Source: an uncultured Gardnerella sp. (lineage in GTDB: Bacteria > Actinomycetota > Actinomycetes > Actinomycetales > Bifidobacteriaceae). From it: a stretch of DNA of 64,000 nucleotides. Shown here piece by piece: positions 16,469 through 25,746 of this stretch; position 1 is the stretch's first letter, and the number at the start of each line of letters is the position of its first letter. The position numbers were made by a program, and so were the translations under genes. The stretch spans positions 48,976 to 112,975 of the forward strand of contig CAMYPG010000001.1 of NCBI GenBank assembly GCA_947289115.1, read 5' to 3'. Under the pieces are notes generated by a model. That model made no database searches. It was given only the letters and a program-made list of their open reading frames with translations, and was not told where the DNA came from.

Positions 16469-17701
16469 ATGCTGCAACTTACGGCAGTTCAGAAAATATT
16501 ATCCGATTTAGATGAAACCCAAGCAGAACGAGAAAAACAATACAAATACTTTCATCAACATCCTGAACTGTCAATGAAAGAAGATCATACAGCTCAAACA
16601 ATTATTGATATTCTTAGCGAAGCTGGGATTGAAACAAAGCGAGTTGGAAAAACAGGCGTTGTGGCAGAGATTAAAAACGGCGAAGGTCCTGTTGTTGCTA
16701 TGAGAGCGGATATCGATGCGCTTCCAATTAAAGAAAATTCAGGAAAAGATTACACTTCAACAGTTAGTGCGCAAGACGAAAATGGCAAAACGGTTGGAGT
16801 TTCACACGCTTGCGGTCACGATTTTCATATTTCCAGCCTACTTGGTGCCTTGAAGGCTTTTAATGAGCATAAAGATGCTTGGAAAGGAACGTATATTGGC
16901 GTTTTTCAGCCTGGAGAAGAAACAGCTCAAGGCGCAAAAGACTTGGTGAAAAATGGCATTATGAGCATGATTGCAAAGCCTGACGTTTACCTTGGTCAGC
17001 ATGTGTTGGGCACTATTCCTGCAGGAACAGTCGGTATTCGTTCGGGCGCGTTCTTAACTACTGCAGCTTCGATTCGCGTGCACATTTTTGGTAAAGGTTC
17101 GCATGGTTCTATGCCTGAGTTGAGCGTTGACCCGGTGGTTGTTGCTTCGTCAATTGTGCTTAAATTGCAGACGATTGTTTCTCGCGAACTTGCAGCTAAA
17201 GATTACGCAATTGTTACAGTTGGCGCGCTTAATGCAGGAAGTAAGTCGAATATTATTCCTGATGATGCCGAGCTTTTAATTAACACAAGAACTTATAGCG
17301 AAGATACTCAAAAATTTGTGCACAATGCTATTGAACGAATTGTGCGTGGAGAGTGCGAGCTTGCAAGATGTCCTAAAGAACCAGAGTTTACGTATTATGA
17401 TTGCTATCCGCTTACAAATAATGATCAGAATGCATCTTTGCGCGTGCGTAAAGCTTTTGATGAATACTTTGGAGAAGATTCTGTAGATATTTCGCGCGCT
17501 TCTGCTTCGGAAGATTTTTCTATAGTCGCGAACGCTTTTAAAACTCCTTACGCTTACTGGGGCTTAGGTGGTTTTGCGGATATGCAGAATGCTCCTGGAA
17601 ATCACAATCCGGCATTCGCCCCAGATTTGCAGCCCACTCTTAATCGCGGATTAGAAGCTGCAGTTGTGGCAGCTTGCGCTTGGCTCACTAGCGAAAAGTA
17701 A
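16469..17701 (+). CDS. M20D-family amidohydrolase (N-acyl-amino-acid hydrolase type)
   Basis: Cytoplasmic metallopeptidase-like hydrolase that removes acyl groups from amino acids, such as hippurate or N-acetyl amino acids. The N-terminal H-Q-H-P-E-L-S segment is followed by the metal-site stretch A-M-R-A-D-I-D-A-L-P-I, then H-A-C-G-H-D-F-H near residue 115 and F-Q-P-G-E-E-T-A-Q-G-A near 150. G-S-H-G-S-M-P in the dimerisation domain follows, and S-E-D-F-S near residue 348 completes the site. The 410-residue length is typical. AGCAGGAA precedes the ATG. It ends 17 bases from the convergent uppS. The exact substrate cannot be told from the sequence. Confidence 0.88.
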   Translation: MLQLTAVQKILSDLDETQAEREKQYKYFHQHPELSMKEDHTAQTIIDILSEAGIETKRVGKTGVVAEIKNGEGPVVAMRADIDALPIKENSGKDYTSTVSAQDENGKTVGVSHACGHDFHISSLLGALKAFNEHKDAWKGTYIGVFQPGEETAQGAKDLVKNGIMSMIAKPDVYLGQHVLGTIPAGTVGIRSGAFLTTAASIRVHIFGKGSHGSMPELSVDPVVVASSIVLKLQTIVSRELAAKDYAIVTVGALNAGSKSNIIPDDAELLINTRTYSEDTQKFVHNAIERIVRGECELARCPKEPEFTYYDCYPLTNNDQNASLRVRKAFDEYFGEDSVDISRASASEDFSIVANAFKTPYAYWGLGGFADMQNAPGNHNPAFAPDLQPTLNRGLEAAVVAACAWLTSEK

Positions 17702-17718
17702 CAAATCTTAGTGAGATA

Positions 17719-18513
17719 CTAGGCGTTTTTTACGCCACCAAACCTGCGGTCGCGATGCGCATAGCGGTCAATCGACCTCCACAGCACTTCGCGGCCGTAA
17801 TCCGGGAATAGTTCCGGCACAAAATCAAGTTCCGCGTAGGATGCTTGCCAAGGCAAAAAGTTGCTAGTGCGCTGCTCGCCGGAAGTGCGAATCACCAAAT
17901 CGCAATCTGGAATATCCGGATTATACAAGTGCTCAGCAATCATTTTTTCACTTACACGATCGCCTTTAATTTTGCCATTTTGAATTTCTTTCGCGATTTG
18001 CGCGCAAGCATCCGCAATTTCTGCACGACCGCCGTAATTTATGCAAAAAACAACGTCAATAGTTTTATTATTTTTGGTGATTTCTTGCGCTTTTTCCAAC
18101 TCGTCAATAACAGACTTCCACAATCTAGGGCGCCTTCCTGCCCAACGAACGCGCACTCCCCATTCGTTCATTTGCGCAACTCTGCGGTGAATAATATCCC
18201 TAGAAAATCCCATTAAAAAGCGCACTTCTTGTGGAGATCGCTTCCAATTTTCGGTAGAAAAAGTGTACAAGCTTAAGTAACGAACTCCTGCTTCTATAGC
18301 TCCTGCAATAACGTCAAAAACTACCGGTTCTGCAGCTTTGTGACCTTCGGTTCGAATCATTCCGCGCTCTTTTGCCCAGCGTCCGTTTCCGTCCATAATC
18401 ACACCGACATGACGAGGCACTTTGCCCTTAGGAAAATCTGGTATGTGAGAAGGGTCACTAAAAGGAGCCGCTGGAATATCGAGCGACTTATAATCCACGT
18501 TTTCAAAAGCCAT
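17719..18513 (-). CDS. uppS: Isoprenyl transferase (undecaprenyl diphosphate synthase type)
   Basis: Cis-prenyltransferase that makes the polyprenyl diphosphate carrier for peptidoglycan. The catalytic Asp is in G-V-I-M-D-G-N-G-R-W-A near residue 40. S-T-E-N-W-x-R-x-x-x-E-V near residue 88, V-F-C-I-N-Y-G-G-R-A-E-I near 155 and the C-terminal D-L-V-I-R-T-S-G-E-Q-R-T-S-N-F and Y-A-E-L-D-F motifs are all present. The 264-residue length is normal. Only 2 bases separate its start from the recO stop, so the two are translationally coupled. Confidence 0.95.
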   Translation of the reverse strand: MAFENVDYKSLDIPAAPFSDPSHIPDFPKGKVPRHVGVIMDGNGRWAKERGMIRTEGHKAAEPVVFDVIAGAIEAGVRYLSLYTFSTENWKRSPQEVRFLMGFSRDIIHRRVAQMNEWGVRVRWAGRRPRLWKSVIDELEKAQEITKNNKTIDVVFCINYGGRAEIADACAQIAKEIQNGKIKGDRVSEKMIAEHLYNPDIPDCDLVIRTSGEQRTSNFLPWQASYAELDFVPELFPDYGREVLWRSIDRYAHRDRRFGGVKNA

Positions 18514-18515
18514 AC

Positions 18516-19262
18516 TTACGAATGTAACAACCCCATCGAACGAATAGGTCGCTCAAGATAATATTCAGCCCATTGCTGAACGCATCGCATAGTAGAAGAA
18601 TCAACCGACACTCCGTCAAGAACAGACCAGTTTCCTTGCGCAAGAGCACACAATTGCAAACGCGTCGAATTAGCACAAACTATTGAATCCGGAGTGTGAT
18701 CACTTGCACACATCATTCCACCTGCGCAAGGCGAAAAATAGCATAAATCTTCATTTTTCCCACATACAACACAAGCTTGTAGTCGCGGAGACCACCCAGC
18801 TAATGACAATGCTCGCAATATATACGACACGCCAATAGCATCAGGAGAATGCTTATGCTTGGACAATGAAAGTAAAGCCGCAGTAAGTAGACGATACTGC
18901 CCTAGCGTATCTTGATATTCACGCCTGTATTCATCTGTATATTCATTAGAAACAAGCAAATCCACAACTTCAAGCATGACGTTTGCATACTCATAGGACG
19001 TATAATCTGCACAAATTTCACCAGCATAAGCAGCAATAGAAACAGCCTGCGAGACTACATCCAAAGATTTACCTTGTGCAAGAAGCAAATCAACACGCAT
19101 AAGCGGCTCAAGACGACCACCAAAACGTGATTTAAGCCTACGAACTCCCTTTGCAACAGCACGAACTTTGCCATGCCGCTTAGTAAGAAGCACAACAATC
19201 CTATCCGCTTCACCTAAAGGAAAAGTACGAAGCACAACAGCTTCATCGCGATACAATGGCAT
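18516..19262 (-). CDS. recO: DNA repair protein RecO
   Basis: Helps RecR load RecA on gapped DNA. The N-terminal OB fold starts with Y-R-D-E-A-V-V-L-R-T-F-P-L-G-E-A-D-R-I-V-V-L-L-T and continues with the basic V-A-K-G-V-R-R-L-K-S-R-F-G-G-R-L-E-P. The C-terminal region holds the cysteine cluster C-V-V-C-G-K (near residue 173) and later F-S-P-C-A-G-G-M-M-C, which in this family binds zinc. The 248-residue length is usual. It is followed immediately by uppS, an arrangement common in actinobacteria. Confidence 0.93.
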   Translation of the reverse strand: MPLYRDEAVVLRTFPLGEADRIVVLLTKRHGKVRAVAKGVRRLKSRFGGRLEPLMRVDLLLAQGKSLDVVSQAVSIAAYAGEICADYTSYEYANVMLEVVDLLVSNEYTDEYRREYQDTLGQYRLLTAALLSLSKHKHSPDAIGVSYILRALSLAGWSPRLQACVVCGKNEDLCYFSPCAGGMMCASDHTPDSIVCANSTRLQLCALAQGNWSVLDGVSVDSSTMRCVQQWAEYYLERPIRSMGLLHS

Positions 19263-19292
19263 AAATCAAACTATATCTTTTTAATAGTTAGA

Positions 19293-20804
19293 TTAATTAC
19301 GATCGTTATTTTCCGAATCGTCGTCGCCTTGAGAAGAGCTACCGAAATTAGTAGATTCATCAATATGACCAATAATTGGGAATGACAAATCTGGAATATC
19401 TAAACTCAATGGCTTACTCGGCTGCAAATTAGAAACATGCAACTCCGGAATATTAAGCGAAGAATGCTGCGAGGAATGCTGTGCAGAATCTTGAGGAGCA
19501 AATGATGGAATTGATTCATCAGGAGCAGGAGCCGCAACAGGCTTAGGCGCAGATGAATTATTGCGATTACGAGCTGCAGGAGTGAAAGAAGGAGGTAGCA
19601 CAGAAGATTCAGAAGAGTTTCGCATTACTGTAGCGCTTTGCAAAAGCTCGTCATTGCTATCAGTATCGTTAAGAACATTAGAAGGCTTACTTGCAGCAGC
19701 ATGAGGTGTAAATATTGCGCGCTCAGACTTATTTAACGCTTCAAACGAATCATTAGAATCTTGATTAGCATAATCTACAGGAGCAAAAATGCTTTGTTTA
19801 TCATGATTTGGCACGCTAGGTATTGAGCGAGGTGCAATCTTAGACAATCTATCCGCAGTGTCTTCATCATCCACAGCATCCTCAACAGGTTTGAATATTG
19901 AAGAAGCAGAAGGTGCAGTGGCAGAAGCGGAAGAAGCTGCAGAAGCAGCACTGAAATCAGATGCAGGCTTTATTGAAGGAGCAAATGATGGAACAGGCTC
20001 TTCAGAATGGTTATAAGATTCCGTAGATTCTGAAGATTTAGCAGGCTCTTCAGCTTTAGTTACAGGAATAACAGAAGGAGGAACAGAAGGAGGAACAGAA
20101 GCAGGAGCAGAATAAGATTCAGATGCTGCTCGAGAGTATGAGGAACTACTATTATCCGCATCAACATACTGTTCTACACGCTCAAAAGATTCCAAGCTGC
20201 TAAGCAAACGCACACAAGCGTTTAAATAATAATCAACTTGACGCTCATCATAACCGTGCTTACCGTTTTTTTGCGTAAAAATCACATTAGAAACATAAGC
20301 AGAATCAATATCTTGTAATGTTTCTTTGTCCGTTTCCCACTCAAGCTCATGACCAAGCATAAGAGCAATCTTATCTAATGCTTGATCGACCATAATATCC
20401 ACTTGTTTACGCGCATAAGACGGGTGATGCGAAGAACCACGATCAAAACGATCGCGATAATCTCTTTGAGCATGTTGCAAAAGTTTACGATAAAGCGCTT
20501 CTACACGAGCTTTCCATGCAACTCGTCCGCATTGCGCCAATTCTTGCTCAGTGCACTTATCTACTACCGCACGTTCCAAACGCGATAACGCAGCATCAAC
20601 TTGACCAATAATGTAACCATTACGCTCCAAGTCAAAAGAAACCTCTTGAATATCTTTCTGCGTAAGTCGAGCTTCATCGCTTTCGTACAAAGTGTGAGCA
20701 CGCTCTAGAAAAGCATTCACCTGTGCGACGTTATATCCTAACTTACGCTTACCCACACGCTCCATTGCTGAAGCATTACGAGCGGTATCAGGTTTCTGAG
20801 CCAT
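19293..20804 (-). CDS. DivIVA-domain protein with a long disordered tail
   Basis: The N-terminal half carries repeated DivIVA-like segments (K-L-G-Y-N-V-A-Q-V-N-A-F-L-E-R-A, then R-N-G-Y-I-I-G-Q-V-D-A-A-L, later K-H-G-Y-D-E-R-Q-V-D-Y-Y-L-N-A). Each matches the G-Y-x-x-x-x-V-D-x-F/Y motif used to sense curved membrane and division sites. From about residue 215 on, the protein is Ser/Ala/Pro/Asp-rich and probably disordered, with repeats of P-S-F-A-P. The ATG at 20804 is the likely start: AGGAGG lies at 20815-20820, 10 bases before it, although the frame is open 26 codons further. The length is 503 residues. It is too divergent to call Wag31; a role in polar growth or division is inference. Confidence 0.75.
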   Translation of the reverse strand: MAQKPDTARNASAMERVGKRKLGYNVAQVNAFLERAHTLYESDEARLTQKDIQEVSFDLERNGYIIGQVDAALSRLERAVVDKCTEQELAQCGRVAWKARVEALYRKLLQHAQRDYRDRFDRGSSHHPSYARKQVDIMVDQALDKIALMLGHELEWETDKETLQDIDSAYVSNVIFTQKNGKHGYDERQVDYYLNACVRLLSSLESFERVEQYVDADNSSSSYSRAASESYSAPASVPPSVPPSVIPVTKAEEPAKSSESTESYNHSEEPVPSFAPSIKPASDFSAASAASSASATAPSASSIFKPVEDAVDDEDTADRLSKIAPRSIPSVPNHDKQSIFAPVDYANQDSNDSFEALNKSERAIFTPHAAASKPSNVLNDTDSNDELLQSATVMRNSSESSVLPPSFTPAARNRNNSSAPKPVAAPAPDESIPSFAPQDSAQHSSQHSSLNIPELHVSNLQPSKPLSLDIPDLSFPIIGHIDESTNFGSSSQGDDDSENNDRN

Positions 20805-20922
20805 CGAATATCGACCTCCTGAGCACATGTTCTTATTCAGTATACTGTACGCGATTGTTACGACGCGCGCCACACGTTGCATTCGTACACACCATCATGT
20901 ATGTTTTTAATTTGTTGCAAAC

Positions 20923-20998
<76 letters not shown>

Positions 20999-21040
20999 TT
21001 CTGCTCTTTATTTGGTTTCTGCTTTATTTGGTTTATTGTT

Positions 21041-21928
21041 TTATTTCACATTGCAGCTTGGCAATTTATTTGCACCACGACCAGAACCAATAGCTTTTAA
21101 CGCTTTGTAAGCATCATCCAATGTTTTTACACTTACAACGCGCAAACCTTGTGGCACATGCCCAACAACTTCATTGCAATTATCGTAAGGCGCTAAGAAC
21201 CAAGTAGCTCCATCTCTTTTAGCTGCAATCATCTTTAACCGAATACCACCAATTGCACCAATTTTTTGCGATTTTTCAATAGTTCCAGTTCCGGCTATCG
21301 TCTTACCACCAGTTTCTTGTTCAGGAGTAAGCTTGTCAAGAATTCCTAGAGTGTACATCATTCCGGCAGACGGTCCACCAATATCTTCAATATGTAAACG
21401 AACTTTTACATCTTCTTTTTTAATTCCAAGATGCTTAGACGCGTACTGTAACGCAACATTTTGAGCAAGGCTTTGCGAATCATTCATCTCGTTTGTGGAT
21501 TCCTTCTCATACTCGTCAGCACTCTGCCCTACTGGCACAATAGCTTCACGAGGCAACAAACTTTTATGAGGATCCATCCACGAAATCAATGAATAAAATG
21601 TTGAAACCTCATATCCAGGAACACCAGAAACATTGACAGTAATCAACAATAATTTACCAGTATCATGATTTTCTTTTACTCGAGAACCAGACATATCAAT
21701 CACAGGAGTATTTGATAGGGATCCTAAAACATCCTGCGTTGGACCAGGCTCTTCTACGACGTATGCACTTGGAAGCGACAACGCAAAAATCGCAACAATT
21801 ACTGTAAAGAATCCTGCAAAATATCGCAAAGAATGCGAAGTAATGTACAAAACTAAAGCATGAGACAGCGAGCGCAAGGATCTAAAACACGCACGGAATA
21901 CACTAGCACCTGTAGAAAAGCGAAACAT
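21041..21928 (-). CDS. Membrane-anchored Lon-like serine protease (YlbL family) lacking the PDZ domain
   Basis: One N-terminal membrane segment (about residues 35-55, F-F-T-V-I-V-A-I-F-A-L-S-L-P) is followed by an extracytoplasmic region and a C-terminal Lon proteolytic domain. The catalytic Ser is in D-I-G-G-P-S-A-G-M and the Lys in G-A-I-G-G-I-R-L-K, about 45 residues later. In the actinobacterial YlbL family a PDZ domain normally sits between the V-P-R-E-A-V segment and the protease domain. Here the chain goes almost directly from L-L-P-R-E-A-I-V-P-V-G to the protease (about 60 residues), so the PDZ domain appears lost. I chose the ATG at 21928; a TTG at 21946 is possible. It neighbours the DUF2342 protein, as in other actinobacteria. 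Confidence 0.8.
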   Translation of the reverse strand: MFRFSTGASVFRACFRSLRSLSHALVLYITSHSLRYFAGFFTVIVAIFALSLPSAYVVEEPGPTQDVLGSLSNTPVIDMSGSRVKENHDTGKLLLITVNVSGVPGYEVSTFYSLISWMDPHKSLLPREAIVPVGQSADEYEKESTNEMNDSQSLAQNVALQYASKHLGIKKEDVKVRLHIEDIGGPSAGMMYTLGILDKLTPEQETGGKTIAGTGTIEKSQKIGAIGGIRLKMIAAKRDGATWFLAPYDNCNEVVGHVPQGLRVVSVKTLDDAYKALKAIGSGRGANKLPSCNVK

Positions 21929-21946
21929 GCTTGTATCATGACACAA

Positions 21947-22188
21947 GCCCTATATAGTTTTGCTTTAAAATATATTTGCACGCAAGTTATAGCACATAAA
22001 ACCATATTATCGAGTAGAATATTTGTATTAAAAAATATTTTTATTAAGAAGATGCGCTAAACTCGCATATAAAGACGTGTAAAATACGTATAAATACTTA
22101 TAAAATACGTACAAATACGTGCAGATACGAAACGTATAAAAATAAAAACTGTAAATTATGCAACACGTGGCACGAGAAGGATACGCTC
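21947..22188. other. AT-rich divergent spacer with short ATACGT repeats
   Basis: This spacer lies between the Lon-like protease and the metalloprotease gene. From about 22075 to 22140 it has several imperfect repeats of AAATACGTAT. No clear operator or hairpin was found. It must hold both promoters, but I cannot place them with confidence. Confidence 0.35.
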
Positions 22189-23937
22189 ATGAATGACGAT
22201 GCAATTCACCAATGGCTCATTGAATGCTTTGGGCCAATACAAGGAGAAGAAGCATGGAAACAACTTGATCAGCTTCCGTTTGAGCTACGCGAACAACTCT
22301 TAAATCAGAATCCAGATAAGCTTCCTAAACCAGACGAAGTTCGCGGAATGATGCAAGCTTTTAGTGCAGGCGGTCTTAATAATCCATACGAAATGGAAGC
22401 AACACTTGAAGAAGGGCCAATTAATCGCAAGTTAGCGCAATCTATTGCTCTACAGCACGCTAATGGCGATCAAGGAAATGTAAATGCAGACGTAGCAGAT
22501 GTCACACGAAGATCTTTAAGCCAAGCGAACTTGTGGCTAGATATAACGTGCAATTTCAATCCTGCTCCTGGAACGCCAGAAGTATTGTCTAGAGCTGATT
22601 GGGTAGAAAAAACGCTGGAAGCTTGGGTTAAATTCGCTAATCCTGTTGCAAAATCAGTAAACGAAGCACTCACTTCTGTTATTGAAGAGCGATTCCGCGA
22701 TGTGGATGATGCTGAAGTAAAAGGATTATTTGCAGGAGTTGTGCCAATTCCACTGCCTGAAGGAATGAATAATCCAGCGCAACTAATGAAACTGCTTGGA
22801 AACACTTCGTTTGCTATGCAACTAGGTCAAGCAGCTGGAGCACTTTCACACGAAGTGCACGGCAGTTTTGATCAAGGTCTTGCGCTTTTACAAAATCCTG
22901 CAGGCGGATTAATTCCATATAATTGCATTGAGTATGCAAAAGTGTGGGAATTGGATATTACAGAAGTCATGAATTATTTGGCTTTGCGAGAAGCTGCACA
23001 CGCAAGATTATTTGCATCCGTGCCATGGCTTATGCCACGATTTGAAGCGCTGATTATTAAGTACGCAAACGGAATAAGCATTGATTTAGAGGCTATGGAA
23101 GAACAGCTTCGCGACGTGGAAACAATGAATCCGGAAGCAATTTCAGGAGCTGTTAATTTGCAAAATATTGGCAGCAATGATTCTGAAGAGCAGTGTCAAG
23201 CTTTGCATAGTTTGGAAACTTTGCTTGCACTTGTTGAAGGTTGGGTTGATTGTGTTACATGGCAGTCTGGAATGGCTCATATTGTGCACATTGAGCAGTT
23301 GCGAGAGATGATGCGTCGCGAGCGAGCTGCAGGAGGACCTGCAGAAGTGACGTTTGAATCGTTACTTGGTTTGCATTTGCGCCCTCGCCGTATGCGCGAG
23401 GCATCGCAATTGTGGGAAAAGTTGACTCGCGAGCGCGGTATTGAAGAGCGAGATAGCTTGTGGAGTCATCCAGATTTGTTGCCAACTTTGCCGGAAGCTA
23501 GCGAAGTTGCGAAAGACGCTGGTAATGAAAGTAAAGCTGGTAACGCAGGTGACGAAGTTACGAAAGAAATCGATGCGGAGGATGCAACGAAAACTGCTGC
23601 AAAAAATGCAATAGAAACTCAGTCTAACCAAACTAGCGAAGCAACTGAAAAAACTAGCGAAACTAGCGAAAGTCACGAAAGTGCAGACAGTTACGAAAGT
23701 AACAAAAATACTGATAACGCTATCGAAAATGCGCCTATCGAAAAATCTTTTGAAAAATTAACAGAAGACGATTTAGGCACAAATGATTGGGATGCTGAAC
23801 TTAGCAAGCTTTTGGAAGAGGATGCACGCCAAAAGAAGCAAAACAGCGAAACCGGTAACGAAACTGACGACGAATCCGGTAACGAAGCTGGCAACGAATC
23901 CGGCAATTCCGACGAAACTGATGCTGACGGCGAATAA
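22189..23937 (+). CDS. Zinc-dependent metalloprotease-like protein (DUF2342)
   Basis: The family signature is seen around L-A-L-R-E-A-A-H-A-R-L-F-A-S-V-P-W-L (about residue 265), a metallopeptidase-like Glu/His helix, preceded by L-Q-N-P-A-G-G-L-I-P-Y-N. Further conserved segments are L-V-E-G-W-V-D-C-V-T and the C-terminal L-L-G-L-H-L-R-P-R-R-M-R-E-A-x-x-L-W near residue 397. Residues from about 440 to 582 form an acidic, low-complexity tail with repeated N-E-S-G/N-E-T-D/E-A-G-N units; this tail is extra relative to the family core. GAGAAGGA precedes the ATG. The family is known from actinobacteria next to YlbL and UvrD2 genes, as here. Its substrate is unknown. Confidence 0.8.
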   Translation: MNDDAIHQWLIECFGPIQGEEAWKQLDQLPFELREQLLNQNPDKLPKPDEVRGMMQAFSAGGLNNPYEMEATLEEGPINRKLAQSIALQHANGDQGNVNADVADVTRRSLSQANLWLDITCNFNPAPGTPEVLSRADWVEKTLEAWVKFANPVAKSVNEALTSVIEERFRDVDDAEVKGLFAGVVPIPLPEGMNNPAQLMKLLGNTSFAMQLGQAAGALSHEVHGSFDQGLALLQNPAGGLIPYNCIEYAKVWELDITEVMNYLALREAAHARLFASVPWLMPRFEALIIKYANGISIDLEAMEEQLRDVETMNPEAISGAVNLQNIGSNDSEEQCQALHSLETLLALVEGWVDCVTWQSGMAHIVHIEQLREMMRRERAAGGPAEVTFESLLGLHLRPRRMREASQLWEKLTRERGIEERDSLWSHPDLLPTLPEASEVAKDAGNESKAGNAGDEVTKEIDAEDATKTAAKNAIETQSNQTSEATEKTSETSESHESADSYESNKNTDNAIENAPIEKSFEKLTEDDLGTNDWDAELSKLLEEDARQKKQNSETGNETDDESGNEAGNESGNSDETDADGE

Positions 23938-24000
23938 AACTCTTGTAAAACTCCTGATTCAATAACAATCCAGCTGAATAATCGACATCAACGCTCAAAA

Positions 24001-24086
24001 CGGCATAAACTGTGCAACTGTGTAAAGAAAAGGTCGGTCTCAACCAAAAACGACCAAAACTTTACACGAGCGTAAAATTTATGCCG
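24001..24086. other. Three-tier nested inverted repeat between convergent genes
   Basis: Three co-linear perfect arms pair symmetrically: CGGCATAAA (24001-24009) with TTTATGCCG (24078-24086), GTGTAAAG (24020-24027) with CTTTACAC (24060-24067), and GGTCG (24032-24036) with CGACC (24051-24055). The internal loops are equal on both sides (10/10 and 4/4 bases) and the end loop is 14 bases. It sits between the ends of the DUF2342 gene and uvrD. It could be a bidirectional terminator, a structured RNA or a decayed mobile palindrome. There is no T-run after the outer stem. Confidence 0.6.
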
Positions 24087-24091
24087 CGAGA

Positions 24092-25639
24092 TTAAGCCAG
24101 AAAGCGGCTAGGCACGCGATTCATGCCAGTTCCACTGTCTTTTCTAGAAGCGTAAGAAAGATGCAAAGTCTTTTCTGCGCGAGTTATTGCAACGTACATA
24201 AGTCTGCGCTCTTCTTCCAAAGCACTGTCATCAGCCGTAGAGCCAAAAGGAATAAGCCCTTCAGAGCAGCCAATTACGTAAACATGCGCAAACTCTAAAC
24301 CTTTAACAGCATGAATAGTTGAAACAGTAACAGTTGAAATATTAGAAGATGCAAAAATGTCAGAAATACCTTGAGAACCGTAGCTTTGCGCATCCTCTAA
24401 AACATTTCGCTGCCACCCCACGTCTTTTCTCACGCGATACGGAAGTTTTGCTGCTTTTAACGCTTTACAAACTACTTGCTGTTGAGCATTGGTTCTCGTT
24501 AGTATTGCGCACTCCCCAAGATGTGCAACGCCGCTTTTTACAAGTTTTGCAATTTGCTCAACTACGCCCAAAGCTTCTTCAACATCGGTTGCAAAAACTT
24601 GCTGGCTAACACGAACGCCGCCTTTTGTTGCCGCCTTAACTTTTACGTAATCCTTTTTATGCGCAGAAGCCGCAAGCACTCTATTAGCAAGACCTACTAT
24701 GCGTTCTGTGGAGCGGTAGTCGGTATTCAAACTAATATCTGCTCCAAGAGGAGCAAATTCTTGCGGAAATGAAAGCAAATAGTAACTATTCGCACCTGCA
24801 AACGAGTAGATTGTTTGCGCAGGATCGCCCACTACGCAAATATCGCGGTTCTGCCCCATCCATAATCGCAACAATTCGTGCTGTAAAGGAGACACATCCT
24901 GATATTCGTCAACTGTGATCCATCCGATTGATTGCTTAATACGGTTTGCAGCTTCCGGAAAATTTCGTAAAATATGGCAGCAAAGTAGAAGAATATCGTT
25001 AAAATCGATGCAATTATGCGCATTTTTTTCGGTTTCGTAAGCTTCATATATATCGACAAATTGCTGCGGCTCTAAACCTGCAGGAGGCAAACGGTGCGTA
25101 GAAGCGCACACACGCAAGTAATCGTCAGGCGCAATAAGCGAAACTTTCGCCCAATTAATTTCTGCCAAAATATCGCGAGTTTGCAACAAAGTCATATCCG
25201 CAAAATCCGGATAACGCTTAAGCGCAGAAGCTATGATTTGCTGAGAATCATTCATAATTGATGGAAATTGTGCTGAACAGACGTCGTTCCACACGCTGCG
25301 AATTTGTTGCAAAGCCGCAGAATGAAATGTTGAGACGCATCCAACATTACTTACACCAAGAGCCTCAATACGCGATCTCATTTCCGCAGCTGCTTTTACA
25401 GAAAAAGTAACTGCCAAAACTCTTTCAGGATCCCACTTACCAGTAGCGCAAGCATACGCAATTCTGCGCGTAATAGTGCGCGTTTTACCAGCTCCTGCAC
25501 AAGCTATAATGCGCACTGGCCCTTCTAGTGCGGTAGCAGCTTCGCGTTGCGAATTATCCAACCCGTCTAAAAGTGCTTCTGGAGAAGTCACTTGAGAAGT
25601 TTTAGAAGTCACTTGCGAAGGTTCTGGTGAAGAATTCAT
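24092..25639 (-). CDS. UvrD/PcrA-type superfamily 1 DNA helicase, short form
   Basis: 3'-5' DNA helicase of repair and replication. Motifs in order: Q-motif D-N-S-Q-R-E-A-A, Walker A A-C-A-G-A-G-K-T-R-T, Ia V-T-F-S-V-K-A-A-A-E-M, II V-D-E-Y-Q-D-V-S-P, III V-V-G-D-P-A-Q-T-I-Y-S-F-A-G-A, V S-T-I-H-A-V-K-G-L-E-F and VI M-Y-V-A-I-T-R-A-E-K-T. All are intact. At about 515 residues it is shorter than UvrD/PcrA (about 700-750): the chain stops soon after motif VI, and the 2B insertion is also reduced. ATG at 25639 is the likely start; TTG at 25678 is open in frame. It is divergent from the phosphotransferase-like gene. It resembles the UvrD2 group by neighbourhood. Confidence 0.85.
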   Translation of the reverse strand: MNSSPEPSQVTSKTSQVTSPEALLDGLDNSQREAATALEGPVRIIACAGAGKTRTITRRIAYACATGKWDPERVLAVTFSVKAAAEMRSRIEALGVSNVGCVSTFHSAALQQIRSVWNDVCSAQFPSIMNDSQQIIASALKRYPDFADMTLLQTRDILAEINWAKVSLIAPDDYLRVCASTHRLPPAGLEPQQFVDIYEAYETEKNAHNCIDFNDILLLCCHILRNFPEAANRIKQSIGWITVDEYQDVSPLQHELLRLWMGQNRDICVVGDPAQTIYSFAGANSYYLLSFPQEFAPLGADISLNTDYRSTERIVGLANRVLAASAHKKDYVKVKAATKGGVRVSQQVFATDVEEALGVVEQIAKLVKSGVAHLGECAILTRTNAQQQVVCKALKAAKLPYRVRKDVGWQRNVLEDAQSYGSQGISDIFASSNISTVTVSTIHAVKGLEFAHVYVIGCSEGLIPFGSTADDSALEEERRLMYVAITRAEKTLHLSYASRKDSGTGMNRVPSRFLA

Positions 25640-25709
25640 AATTCTATTGTTGCAGCAATAACAACGCTTACGCAACAAGAATAAAAATATGTGTATAACT
25701 TACAAAAAA

Positions 25710-25737
25710 TTGGCAAAATTTCGGTGCTTTGTATTAC
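25710..25737 (+). promoter_or_regulatory. Promoter predicted to give a leaderless mRNA
   Basis: TTGGCA (25710-25715) and TATTAC (25732-25737) are 16 bases apart. Transcription would begin at about 25744, practically at the GTG start codon at 25747. The only purine-rich motif (GGGAG) is one base before the GTG, too close to act as a ribosome site. Confidence 0.5.
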
Positions 25738-25746
25738 TGTGGGAGT

